DNA of 64,000 nucleotides from Cheiracanthium punctorium (lineage: Eukaryota > Arthropoda > Arachnida > Araneae > Cheiracanthiidae), in assembly GCA_038373885.1 (NCBI GenBank), contig JAWZYV010012246.1, forward strand, positions 186,001 through 250,000, given 5' to 3'. Position 1 is the first letter of the stretch; every line of letters starts with the position of its first letter. A program made the position numbers and the translations under genes. Below are positions 25,631 through 36,996 of the stretch, piece by piece. A model generated the notes under the pieces. That model was not told where the DNA came from, searched no databases, and saw only the letters and a list, made by a program, of their open reading frames with translations.

Positions 25631-28600
25631 CAGGGTGTCCAGCCTTAATGTGACCCAATAGCTAATTCCCGAACCGTTCGGTTTAGATATGCACTTCCAG
25701 TTTGAAAAATGTTTTAAAAAAGGTAAAGAAAGTTTTTACGTGCTTTTCGAACCAAAAAACCCATTTAGAAAAAAATTACAAAAAATAAATTTTTATACGG
25801 TCCCCAGGTCTTATCACTTATATTTAGGAAAAGATGCAGTACACAAAAACAAAGTCAACACAAAAAGTTTCATTTTATTACGATAAGAACTGACCGAGTT
25901 ATGCCTACATAAAGTTGAAGCATCTGAATTGCTCAGAAAAGGGGGTCGTATATAAATTGAATTCAGAGAACAGTAATTCGCTATCTACAGAAAGAGAAGA
26001 AAAAAAAAAAACAAACAAAAAATAATCATTTATATTAAAACATAAACATCATAGATTGACAATTTCTATTGCTGTATGGCAAACAATAAAAGTTAAATTA
26101 AGGAAATACAACTTGTACCGAAAAGTTTAAAACAACTTGTTTTAACAAATAGTAGCAAAGGAATACAGGATTTGTCGTTCAAATTATAGCATAATGTGGA
26201 ATGATGCGCCAATCATGAATCAGGGGCTTTATTATATCAGAATGACCAAATTAACTTAAATAATGTTCAAAATGACAGCCTTCCGCAGAAATGCAGTACC
26301 GAACTCGCGCCAGAAACTCCGCCTGTAGCTTCTGCAACATAGTGTCACAGACCTGCATGCTATGCTGATTCGATTGAGTAAATCGGATTTACTCGTGGAT
26401 TCACGTTCGCACACGTTGCTTTTCAGGAAGCTCCAGAGAAAGAAATCCAGAGGACTTAGGTTGGGTGATCGCGGGGGCCACTCCTGTTGACCTCCGTAGC
26501 CGATTATTCGAGTGTCAAATGTCTGCGCCAAAAATGTACATAGTTGCGCAGATTTGTGTGCGGGTGCGCCATCATGCTGGTACCACATGCGTGACAAATC
26601 CCGTAAGGAAACTTCATCTTCTAAAAAATCGGCTAACGGTCCAGATAAAATTTCCGTGTACGATTCTGATGTTAAAGGTCCATCGAAAAAAATTGGGCCA
26701 ATTAAGGTGCTCTTCCATATTCCGCACCACACATTCACCGACCAACGCACTTGGTGGCGATTCGGTCGTATTAAATGTGGATTTTCGAAAGACCAATCAT
26801 GCGTATTCTGTGTATTAATAGTGCCTTGCCTCGAGAACTGGCATTCATCCGACCACAAAACTTCATTCAAAAAATCTGGATTTTCATCCAGTGTGTTTAA
26901 CACGAAATTGCAAAAATCAAAACGACGCTTCTGGTCTCCAGGCATTAGTTCCTGCGCCAGGACTGGACGATAAGGATATGCACCGTACGTATGTAATATG
27001 TTCCACACCGTCGATTTTGAGTAGGAACAAGCCTTGCTAATATCCTGGACACTACTTTCAGGATGAGCCAGGGCATATCCTAGAACATCCTCAGCGGGTA
27101 TCCGCAAGCTTGAAGGTGTGGCACGAGACAAGGGAATACGTCTATGACAACTCTCAGTTCTATACAAGCGTTGAACAGCACGGGCAATTGTACAATAAGA
27201 TGGATGTCTTCGACTGGGAAATTTAATGGCATAAAGTCTTGCCGCCTCTCTCTTATTTCGATTACACTGCCCATGCAACAGTACCATTTCGCATTATCTT
27301 CATTTGCATACATCTCGTTCTCCCGTACTAGAATTCGTAATATTAGAATACGACTGTATGCAATTGCAAGCGACTACACAACAGATTTTTAACGTTCGCC
27401 ATGATCAGTACCGCAGCAAATCAGTCTGAAGCCGCAGTCAAATAAGTCTTATTTTTTTGGAACTGCTTTTGAAAAGTTTTCTTCGTCCAAAATATTTTAT
27501 TTTATCTATGTTTTACACGTACACAAACAGTATAAATTTTATTTCTTAAGTACTCAATTATTGTAATATTAACGTAATGTATGTTAAAAACACCTATCAA
27601 AGCGTATTGACGACGATGGACGTTTGACTATTTTTTGTCATACAGGTCTACATGGGCCGTTTTTGAATTTTCTTCAAAAATGGCGGTGTTCTGTGCACTC
27701 TACTGTATTAATATGCCGTTGATGTTTACTAATAAATAATTCAGTGACATGAACTGGAGTAAGCTTATTGGCTGTTATGCCTTTCGAAAATTTATCCCGT
27801 CATGTAGAAGAGGTCTATGTGTTACTTTTGCTTTCCAGACGGCAATGTGACGTCACAAGGAACAAGTCTATACCCAATAGTATGTACAGATAGCGGCATA
27901 GATTGGACTCTTATTTATGAGGCGACACCATCTGACAAGTTATATCAGTAAAATCCCCAAACGATTGCCCAACAGTTACAATACACATCAGAGGTCATTT
28001 CACCTGATATGCATGGGTATCTGCAAATTTTGTTTTCAGACTGAGCCTTAAGTTTGAAATGGTGGTTATTTTGGAACATCATTTGTTAGCTTTTGCAACA
28101 ATTGCAAACTAAAACATGTTTAATACATTACCAAAAAAAATGTTTTTGCATTTAACGGTGCCATTTATGAGGGAACTTCAAAACAAATTTTGAAAATCGG
28201 GATATAAAATTCCCTGATTTTACAGAAAGATTACAACAAGCAGTGTCAGAATCCCACCAAATTTAACAAAAACCTTAATGTGACCTTGCAACAGAGATTT
28301 GGATGGACAATAAATTGTTGCAAAAATCGTCATTAGATGGCGTTTACAATGTTATATTTGCTGATACACACCATATTCTCCCACCGTACAGAGGTGTAAA
28401 ATATGTGTTTCGCACTCTTCATTGTTTTCTTCGCTTCAAAATGTTTATTTATCTTTTTTATTGGTACTAAAACGTACTGGAATGCCACCAGGTGGTGAAT
28501 TTTTGAATTAATATTTTTCTTAGCAAATTTTTACCTATGGTCTCATTAAGGCTTTACTGCTAATTTAGTACCATCTGACCACTAAATTTCGTTGTACACC

Positions 28601-28636
28601 GCCTTCAATAGGGAGACTTTAATTATAAACACCCTG
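25631..28636 (-). mobile_element. mariner-type element, about 3.0 kb, carrying a DD41D transposase
   Basis: The left end CAGGGTGTCC and the right end (inverse of CAGGGTGTTT) are flanked by TA at 25629-25630 and 28637-28638. Similarity continues inward at TTAATGTGACCC versus TTAAAGTCTCCC. The transposase pseudogene lies on the minus strand between them. The roughly 1.3 kb between the gene start and the right end is non-coding and unusually long for mariner, so this end may belong to a different copy or contain later insertions. Confidence 0.55.
26251..27313 (-). pseudogene. DD41D mariner/rosa-type transposase, nearly intact
   Basis: The main open frame spans 27287-26256 (343 codons). It has an N-terminal helix-turn-helix region (RHPSYCTIARAVQRLYR, then DISKACSYSKSTVWNILH), first catalytic Asp in LWSDECQF, second in WYQHDGAPAH and third in PPRSPNLSPLDFFLW. 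There are 41 residues between the second and third Asp, hence DD41D, the spacing described for rosa/Visitor-type mariners. Two single-base lesions are inferred. The start should be the ATG at 27313, joined through a lost base near 27289. Near 26360 the frame slips, so the expected C-terminus with CHFEHYL is encoded in another frame ending at 26251-26253. All catalytic residues remain. It would cut and paste DNA at TA sites if functional. Confidence 0.85.
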
Positions 28637-29426
28637 TATAATACGCTTAAAAATTAACAATACTTTAAACGCGGATAAAAAATTGTTTAAAAGTGGAGTT
28701 TATTTGAAAACAGGGAGTTTATAATATTTTTGTGAAAGCGGATTTTATCTACGGGTTGTGATGAAAAATGTGTATGAAATGGGAGAAGAATAGAATATAA
28801 AATTCTTGAGTTTCGTGACTATCGCTGATGTGCGATATATGACCAGTATAAATTTTGGTGAGTAGTTTCTATTTTCATACCCTGCACCCCGCCCCCCTCA
28901 TTTAAAAAAAAAAAATCTTTCACACCTGAAAGAATACTTTGAATTTCCACCCAATATATCATCTGATTGTAGAGTAAAGGGATTCCATATTATACTTCCT
29001 CCTAAACCGAAGGTGCAATCAATACATGCCATGGGAATGATAGTGTCAATATTATTTTTCCTTTCCAAGGAGTTATGAAAAATTGGGATCCTGAGCGGAA
29101 TGCATAAAATCCCAAACTTTTCTGAGGATTTTAGAGTGACATTTTGAGGATATGCTCTTCAGTATTTATAAGGCTTATTTGATGTTTCAGAATATATATA
29201 TATATACATATAATCTCTCTCAAAACGGGTTTATGTTTATTGTAAGAAGCTTTGGAAAGACAACTGTGGCATAAAAATTGTTCGGAAAATTAAAAATAAA
29301 GTATTAATACACAAGTGTTCTTAATTATAAGATCAAAATATTTCTTGTGAATTCAGTAGCAACAGCAAATTTATTAGGTCAAACATTTTGGAAACTATTC
29401 AAAGTTTTCTTTCATCTTAACTAAAC
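28637..29426. other. AT-rich spacer
   Basis: An (AT)n-like run lies near 29193-29205. No gene was recognised. Confidence 0.5.
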
Positions 29427-29881
29427 ATTGGCACAACAGTCCCCACGGGACCAAGACCTGCTATTAGGGATGGACGCGAGACAAAAAATAGGCGTCTCGC
29501 AAAACAGCCTAAAAGCTTTGTCTCATCTCGCAAAACCCCTATATCGTAATGTTAAAAAATGCGTGTCTCTTCTCTCAAAGAAGCTGTAAATCTCCGTCTC
29601 GTCTCGCGTTCATCCCTACCTGCGCTGCTCTTCCAAGCTTTTGTGACCATGGATTTGGAGACCATGGGAACATGGAATCTTGACCATGGATTATGGTATC
29701 ATATACCTCTGCCATGAGATCAGCCTGATGCGAAGACCTCAGTGTTTGGTTCTCAAGAAAGCTTGATCCTCATTTTATCGTCTCACTCAAGCGATGAAAG
29801 GCTGAGTCAACCTTGCTCAGTCCGGGAATTGAACCCCGGACATTTGGTACGGTAGCAAAATGCGCTAACCACTACATGATT
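29427..29881 (-). repeat. tRNA-derived SINE, minus strand, interrupted by a MITE
   Basis: The head lies at the right end: on the minus strand TAGTGGTTAGCGCA (D-arm/A-box region) is followed about 30 nt later by GGGGTTCAATTCCC, an excellent B box in a T-arm stem. The body runs left to about 29427, where CATTGGCACAACAG matches the fragment at 3288-3342. Positions 29465-29618 are a later insertion. Confidence 0.75.
29457..29626. mobile_element. Small hAT-like MITE inside the SINE
   Basis: The element 29465-29618 (154 bp) has inverted ends TAGGGATGGACGCGAGAC and GTCTCGCGTTCATCCCTA. The flanks CCTGCTAT and CCTGCGCT match at 6 of 8 positions, consistent with an aged 8-bp duplication. The uninterrupted relative at 3.3 kb reads CCTGCGTT at this point, supporting insertion. 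Confidence 0.68.
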
Positions 29882-30155
29882 AGTTTCCTTCCATCTGTGT
29901 AATGCATGTGACTATAATAGAAGTGGCATCTGAAAGGTGAATTTTCAAGTGTTACAATTTGTCCTTGATATGCAAAAGCGCGTTCAGCTGTTTGGACTAT
30001 GAGTAAATTCGTGACTTTAGAAAATACTAGAGGATTACAAATTAGCGTTAAAAGTAAAGCGAATGAAATCACAAAAACACGTCTATACACATGCAGTACA
30101 CAGTAAAAACATTCAGAAATGTTACATATTTATTGCAGAAAGTTTTCCGGAAATA

Positions 30156-31674
30156 CACTGCTCAAAACAATTAAAGGATATTGTAAGTTTTATATAAAAT
30201 AAAGATATAAGCGAAATTTTTTTTCCGAAGATGGAAGAAGAGAATCACAAATACAAATTTTTCTGATTTTCAAACTGTGGAGTATGCTAATTTTAAGTTC
30301 GACGTCAAAAACGTCGCTTCAGCGGCAGCGAATGAAATTGGAATTTCAACTGAATGAAAGACAATGAAGACAAGGATGATCGGCATTCAGTGACTGCTTT
30401 GTTTCGATGAGTACGATGTCTCAGCGAAGTCATTTAACCGATTCAGAAGCTTGGAGAGTTGTCGGTAGGTAAGAAGGGGGCCAAACTCAAGCCATTGGAG
30501 TGTCACAAAATGTGATTTCCAGGATCTGGAACTGGTTTTTGGCGACTGGAAGTGCAGGCCGAAGACCAGGGCAAGGTCGTAGACGGGCAACAACGCCCAA
30601 TGAAGATCGTTATTTAGTGTTAATGGCTCGGAGACACCGGAATATGAACGCTACTCTTCTCCAACAACACCTTCGCTCGGCTACTGGCACCACGGTTTCA
30701 ACTCAGACTGTCCGAAACCGGATCCATGGTGTAGGTCTGTATGCTCGTCGACCGATGGTATGTGTTAGACTAAAACCAAGGCATCGTTGCGACCGCAGGG
30801 AGTGGGCAACAGAGCATGTGAACTGGAGGAGAAATGAATGGAGCAATGTTATTTTTTATGACGAGTTCCGTTATTCAGTTCATCCTGATAATAGGCGTAT
30901 TTTCATCTGGAGGGACCGTGGCAGTAGGAATAATCCTGCGTTCGTGCACGAAAGTGTCAGCTTTGGCGGTGAGGGAGTGTTGGTGTATGGTGACATCTCC
31001 ATTGACGAGCGCACAGACCTCTACATCATTCGAGATGGACCTCTGACTGGTCGCCGATATAGGGATGAGATCCTGAGACCTATTGTAGTCCCTTAGGCTG
31101 CAGCAATCGGCGATGACTTCATTTTAATGGACGATAACTGTAGGCCACATCGTGCTAACCTGGTGAACGATTTCCTTATCGAGGAAGGAATCGTACGAAT
31201 GGAATGGTCAGCGTGTTCTCCAGACATGAATCCAATAGAGCACGTTTGGGACGCTCTAGGAAGACGAGTTGCTGACCGCCAACCACCCCCACAAACTCTC
31301 CAACAACTGAACGATCCTTTCTGGAAGAGTGGGACAGAATACCCCAACTCGTGATTAATAGCCTCATTGACTCCATGCCTCAAAGGTGTTCAACGTTGCT
31401 GGCCGTCCGTGGAAACCATACCCCCTACTGAAAATGTTTTCCTTTGAAGAAAACACCTTTTCTTATTCTTTTTTTCTCATTTGCACAAATTGTGTTATTT
31501 TCCTTTTCTACACAAAAGCGCAATAAAATGCATTTTTTTCTTTTCTGCCAAACACGTGTAATTTATTCTCATATAACCTACTACGTCTGTCGACCATGTA
31601 TCAATCAGCTAAAAAGTTTCCCATCCACAAGATCTACCTAAAACCGCAATATCCTTTAATTGTTTTGAGCAGTG
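30156..31674 (+). mobile_element. Tc1-type element, complete, 1.52 kb
   Basis: Perfect inverted termini CACTGCTCAAAACAATTAAA..., about 28 bp long, are flanked by TA at 30154-30155 and 31675-31676. The element has the normal Tc1 length and one transposase gene between the ends. A lone right-type terminus of the same family lies at 39468-39485. Confidence 0.92.
30407..31431 (+). pseudogene. Tc1 transposase (DD34E) with two stops and one frameshift
   Basis: The likely start is the ATG at 30407, with another in-frame ATG at 30416. The N-terminus has the paired helix-turn-helix region (QTQAIGVSQNVISRIWNWF, a GRRPGQGRRR AT-hook-like segment, and a second helix bundle through VSTQTVRNRIH). The catalytic motifs are YDEFRYS, MDDNCRPHRA and SPDMNPIEHVWD, with 34 residues between the second Asp and the Glu. 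It is broken by an in-frame TAA near 30475, an in-frame TAG at about 31094 and a one-base loss near 31310; past that the C-terminus EEWDRIPQLVINSLIDSMP continues in another frame to a TGA at 31429-31431. All three catalytic residues survive, so inactivation is recent. Confidence 0.92.
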
Positions 31675-31676
31675 TA

Positions 31677-32617
31677 TAACGTAAACTACCGATGCTTAAT
31701 TTGGACCCCAGAATTCGGAAACATAACCTGCATTTCAAAGTAACATATGCACGTCTGCAAGAAAATCTTTAACTCGGACATAGGACATGCAGTTTTAAAT
31801 CTTTGTACGTTCTAGATTTGTTTGTTTTTCTATTCACAGAGGGCGCCACTAAAATTGCAATTAATCATTTAAGCAATCATCTCATGTTTCAGTTAAAGGA
31901 ATCAGGTTTTGGTATGTTTAGTGTTTAAGCAATGATGTTCCATCCGAAGACCTCCAGTTCAAAACCAACAAAGGGTAAATTAATTATTAATCGCGATAAT
32001 TATTAGTGATAGTTAAAGTAATAGTTCTGTAACATACAACATGTTGTCAATAAGAAATTAATTCGAAACTAGTTAAAATTACTGCGAAATCAAAAATTGA
32101 CTCGCTGTAATATTTCCGGTAGCGTTTATTACAGTGCAGGAAGGTTTTTGAACTACTTTACGAAATATTTCTCAATACTTTCTGCCAGATACGGAAACAT
32201 TTGTAAACATTTTTCCGCAGCATGCAGAAACGTTCTTGCAATTTTAAACTACAATTACTGCCCCATATTTTGATTTAACATTTCGGATATATATATATAT
32301 ATATGCACACGAAAGCACAGCTGAAGCAGATCTGTACTTTTTTATGTTCTTATGACATCATTAACACTACAAAGATAAGTACAAAGCTTTGTATCACATA
32401 CTTAGTGTCATAAAACTTAGTATTAAACATTTAATGAAAACATATGGTGCATCTAATAGTTTGTTAGGAACGAGAGAATGCAATTACGAAAACATCCGCA
32501 CTGTGTCTAATAATCTGGCCATGGGCTGGCTCTAAGCGAGAATGGCTGAGACACTTAGTTAACACTCCTTCGTGTATGAGTCGTCAGAAGAGAATTCCAG
32601 GGCAGTCGGAGTTGAAG
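31677..32617. other. AT-rich spacer
   Basis: An (AT)n run lies at about 32288-32304. No gene was recognised. Confidence 0.5.
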
Positions 32618-32707
32618 TAGAGTTGAACTAACTGAAAAAACACTCAAAATACTGGTGTTAAACGATAAAGTAATTAAAAAACTTTGTAAAAAACACACAT
32701 AAGAAGT

Positions 32708-32775
32708 AAAAGGAAAGAGGATACGCACGTTTCGTTCAAAAATTGTTTTGAACTTCTTCAGTCCAAGCCCTTCGT
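32708..32775 (-). ncRNA. Hammerhead ribozyme motif (mirror copy)
   Basis: Exact inverse of the plus-strand motif at 32808-32875, in the left arm of the palindrome. Same core and stems. Confidence 0.6.
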
Positions 32776-32807
32776 CGTAAAGAACACAGGGAACTGTGTT
32801 CTTTACG

Positions 32808-32875
32808 ACGAAGGGCTTGGACTGAAGAAGTTCAAAACAATTTTTGAACGAAACGTGCGTATCCTCTTTCCTTTT
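32808..32875 (+). ncRNA. Type I hammerhead ribozyme motif
   Basis: In order: stem I strand ending GGA, core CTGAAGA (consensus CUGANGA), stem II GTTCAAAA/TTTTGAAC around CAAT, core GAAA, a tiny stem III (ACG..CGT) and the cleavage triplet GTA, then TCC closing stem I with an outer helix AAGG/CCTT. Very short stem III is typical of hammerheads in Penelope-like elements. One extra A sits between the CTGAAGA core and stem II, so activity is not assured. Confidence 0.65.
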
Positions 32876-33374
32876 ACTTCTTATGTGTGTTTTTTACAAA
32901 GTTTTTTAATTACTTTAGAGTTGAACTAAGTTCCAGTGGTGTTCGAATAAAATTCCAACTGAAATTGAGGTATTTTGTCTCAATGCTTTGAAAAGAGGGG
33001 AACTAGGAAAGGCAGCGCTTTAAATATTAATAATAGAATAGTTGAAAAACAACTCAGAAGTTATTGTTCTCGGAAATTATGTCAATTTATTTCAGTTACG
33101 GTTAAAACTAGTGTATCGGGAACCCAGTTTTGATCTTAATAATAATAATGATGGTGATAATTAATAAAAATATTAACACTCTTCATTCTGCTAATCTTAG
33201 GAATACTAAAAATGTATTCTAAAAATTACATTTTCTATTGTACTGTTAAAAAATACCACTGAATATTTCATTTAATTCTTCTTAAAATATGCTATTTTAA
33301 ATCGAGTAAAACGGCCACAAAATTTCTTTTCTTTTAATGGATATGGTAGAAATCGAATAACACTGTAACGAAGT

Positions 33375-33521
33375 TACGTAGCTTTCGCCGAAAATGTGTA
33401 AATTGATTCGTATTCTGAAAAAATTCCAAGTTTTTACAATTTATGTACGTAGCTTTCGCCGAAAATGTGTAAATTGATTCGTATTCTGAAAATTTAAATT
33501 CCAAGTTTTTACAATTTATGT
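33375..33521. repeat. 71-bp tandem duplication
   Basis: Two units start TACGTAGCTTTCGCCG at 33375 and 33446. The copies differ mainly by a short insertion after TATTCTGAAA, so the duplication is recent. Confidence 0.9.
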
Positions 33522-35764
33522 AAAGTTTTGGTAAACATTGTTAGCTTTACGCACACTACACTTTTGAGAAAAAATATTCAAATTATTTATCCAGAAGAAA
33601 TATTTCATTAAACGCTCAAAGAAATGTTGTTACGTAAACATGTATTTTGTGAATTTTAAGGAGAAGGAATTTGTGTAAAAGCTAAACTTAATAAAAAAGG
33701 TTTGTTTTTAAGTATTTTAAAGCAAATAAAAAACCTGCTCAAAAATATTAAAATGCAAAACACTTTTAGAAAAGTTATTTTACAGCAAATATTTCAATCA
33801 GTATTGTGTCGATAATTCTATAACTGCTCCAGATGAAAGGTGATAATGAGATAAGACTGTAACATCAAGTTAAAAACAAGTCTTTTTCTTCTTTTTTGTC
33901 TGTATTTTATTGGGTTAAATCGAATCAATTTCTACTCCTGTCAAGTAAAGTTTTCTCAATGAGACAGCTTAAGATCTTTCTATCTATGTATATACGTATG
34001 ATAAAAATTTTTGATAAACATAAATTCCTTTTGTTCATTATAGTATATTTATGTAATAAACATAATCATTTCCCTATTTCTTATTTCTTGCTAGAAAAAA
34101 GTCTAGTGTAACAATATGTTTGAAGCTGATGTTATGCTGTCCACCCTGTGCCTAAATTTCATTTCCAATGGAAGCTTTATTTCTAGTGAATCCATCATTT
34201 TCTATACACAAAGCCAATTCTTGACATCTAAAAAAATTCCTACATTTGAGAAGTATATTATGCCATGCAAATTTTCATTTTATAAAGTCACTGCTGGCAC
34301 TAATTGACACACTCGCTTAAATTGTTCACTGTTATGACAGTGTACATCTCTCAATATAGTTTTATTCGAATTTACATAAATTTTTCCTAAATCAAACAAA
34401 TTACACCTGTACATGGTCTATATTTCATTACATAACAACTCAACTCCACTATGTTAAAAATATGGCATTCTTAATGAGTTAAACAATCCCTACATTTATT
34501 GAAAATATTGAACAATACAAAATTTTTAATTTTAAATTAATATTTTAAAGGTTTTTCACTGAATATGGGTGTCTCGTAAATGACATCAACACTAATGCTC
34601 TTAATTCTTTTTAGTATGCAAGACGATCTTACAATAATGCATGTGTAATGTAATATATGTTACAATATTTTTACACGACCAAGATGGTTTATCAAAGTAA
34701 TTACAACGTAATGCAGCCAGACAGCGAGATGCTGTAGACTCAATTTCTTTTAGAACAGCAAAAACTCAATAAAACTTTACACAGTTTAGAAAAAAATTCA
34801 TAATAACAATAAAATCAGTTGAAAAGACCTGGAGTTTTTATAACATGTTCGTTACAATTCTTGTAATGCAGATCTTTCTTTCGTCTTGAAAAGGAACTGA
34901 ACTAGTACTAGAAAATGAGCTTATATAAATTCTTGCTATGATAAATGTATTGTGATAAAATAAATCGTAAAAAAACCTCGTCTTCCAAACTTTTGAAATA
35001 AATTCTGAAACTCATGAAAAAATAAGAGATAAAAATTTTCTTTAAAGTATTACACGTTCTTTGCTTTATTAAAAGAGCAACTGTACTAAGTCCTACACTA
35101 ATGAGAACAGAATAAAAATTGGGAATTAGAAGTCACCAATTTTCAATTCTTTTAATTTTAATTTAAAAACTTCAGTTACGTTTTAGCTTTATTATTTTTT
35201 CTTAGGGTCTGCAGTTTTATCAAAATAGATTTTATCACTTAAGGAACTTAATTCAACTTTAGATATAATCTCTTTCTCTCTTTTTATAAACAGATATTCT
35301 CCTTTGCAAAGTTAGGATAAAACTGTTAAAGTTTTTTTTTTTACTTTTTATCTTTCTCGTTAAATTTCTTTTGTTTTTAAAAAGAAATTAAAATTTCTAG
35401 TTCCTAGTTTTCTTAGTACTTTTAATTATATATATTTTTTTCTATTTTGGATTTTCCATTCACGAAATGCTAAGTTTCTTGAATTTAATTTTCACTCTCT
35501 CACTTAAACCTTTCTTTTCATTTTTACAAACCGAGATTTCATATGGAATTTTTTTTATTCTTGTAGTTATACGCCTAGATCTTGGAATTATCTTATTTTT
35601 TTACCTTGCACATAACTTGCCGTCCAAAAACCAAATACATATTTTTGGAAATGAAATAGTTAAATTAGTTTCATGCGTTAATAATCGAGTTTTTAAAGTG
35701 AAGTATTCTACAGAATCCTGATACATTTTTCATTTTTTATTGCTAAATCTATTGTTAACTATTC

Positions 35765-35976
35765 TGATTATGTATTAATTTAGTTAAAGTAAAAACTGGA
35801 TTAAATTTAGATCTTTTGAGCAACTTTCTGAAGTTTACTCATGTTTGGTTTAAGGACGGTGATAATTTTCTGATTATGTATTAATTTAGTTAAAGTAAAA
35901 ACTGGATTAAATTTAGATCTTTTGAGCAACTTTCTGAAGTTTACTCATGTTTGGTTTAAGGAAGGTGATAATTTTT
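35765..35976. repeat. 106-bp tandem duplication
   Basis: Units 35765-35870 and 35871-35976 are nearly identical; one C/A difference is obvious in AAGGACGG versus AAGGAAGG. Recent duplication. Confidence 0.9.
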
Positions 35977-36729
35977 CTTTTTTGAATTAATCAATAAAAA
36001 CATTAGACCAGAAAATTTAAGGTATCTGTTAACGATAAAAATTTCAAGGGAAATTTATTTGATGTTAAAAGGTACACAGCTAGTTTCATAATCCTCAAAA
36101 CCATATTTAAAAATAAATTAATTTTATAAAATATTGGAAAATTTTAGCCAGAAAAAAATAACTGAAAAAGCTCTATTACAAAATTGTTGAAATGCGACTC
36201 ATTTTGCAACATACTGCATATTTAATTTTTGTTTCTGAAAGTTTTATAACTAGTATAGGTTTTTATTGTAGTGTGCCATTTAGTTTTTGAGCAGAAATCC
36301 CCAAAGTTTTCAAGTCTCTGACATTATTATTTTAAACGATATTTTATTTTTTAATTACATAATTTTTTTTTCAAAATACATTTTTAACTGCATGAAAACT
36401 AAGGAAATCTAGTGTACTGATTATTCATTAGTTCAATTAATAGAAGCTTTAAAAAATAAAAGTAAATAGCAAACATGAAGAAAAAGTAATTTCAATTTAA
36501 ATACACTTTGCACAAAATAAATCCATTTTATTACCTTTCGAAAAATGTTTTAATATATAGTTACCTTTCAAGAGCTTTTGTGAAATATTAAAGCTATACC
36601 TAAAAAGTATTCTTTCAATTAATTTCAACGAGACTCGCGAAAAACGTATTACGAAAATATTTACCGTTACTTTATTCAAGTTTGAAAAGAAGAAATAGAG
36701 CATAATAAGACTATTTTTGCTTCATTGCA

Positions 36730-36944
36730 CTACAAAAGTAAGCTTTTATCCCACTTTTTTTCCCAAGCAGTTTTAAGATCCAAATTTTTCTTATGTAACT
36801 TAAAAGTGTAAATTTCAGAGGCATCCATAAACATTTCCTGCTTTTGTTTAAGCCCAGAAGATAAGCGATATATGCATGACACTTTTAGAACAGGGATTTG
36901 GTATTCATCCTCCCTTTCACACTTCAAATGCTCTAGTTGTTGTG
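36730..36944 (-). CDS. Possible terminal exon of an unknown gene
   Basis: On the minus strand, AATATTTCAG just upstream of 36944 is a good splice acceptor. It is followed by about 71 open codons ending at a TAG (36730), with AATAAA about 55 nt further on (plus-strand TTTATT near 36673). The frame is also open upstream of the acceptor, up to 36996. The peptide is hydrophilic and has protein-like composition (for example QQLEHLKCEREDEYQIPVL and DLKTAWEKKWDKSLLL), unlike the Lys/Asn/Ile/Phe-rich chance frames around it. I do not recognise the family. No upstream exon was identified, so this could also be a relic. Confidence 0.35.
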
Positions 36945-36996
36945 CTGAAATATTTTTACTTAAGGTATCCCTTAGGAGAGGAGTTTTTTGAAACAC

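Larger units (their letters stand above)
32618..32929. mobile_element. Fold-back Penelope-like terminal copy: perfect 122-bp palindrome
   Basis: The insert 32632-32915 (284 bp) is flanked by the perfect 14-bp duplication TAGAGTTGAACTAA (32618-32631, 32916-32929). After a 36-bp leader come two arms, 32668-32789 and 32794-32915, that are exact inverse complements over 122 bp around a 4-nt GGAA loop. Each arm matches the 3' terminal repeat of the Penelope-like element at 56558-57945, and the leader matches that element's other end. There is no coding sequence, so this is a solo, snap-back terminal insertion. Each strand carries one hammerhead-like sequence. Confidence 0.9.
32930..36729. other. 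Long AT-rich spacer with two local duplications
   Basis: Apart from the tandem duplications at 33375-33521 and 35765-35976, nothing recognisable was found in this region. Short frames on both strands look like AT-rich noise. Confidence 0.5.

Noticed and set aside
26465..26973. Two long plus-strand frames
   Set aside because: They are antisense to the DD41D transposase, whose motifs are on the minus strand.
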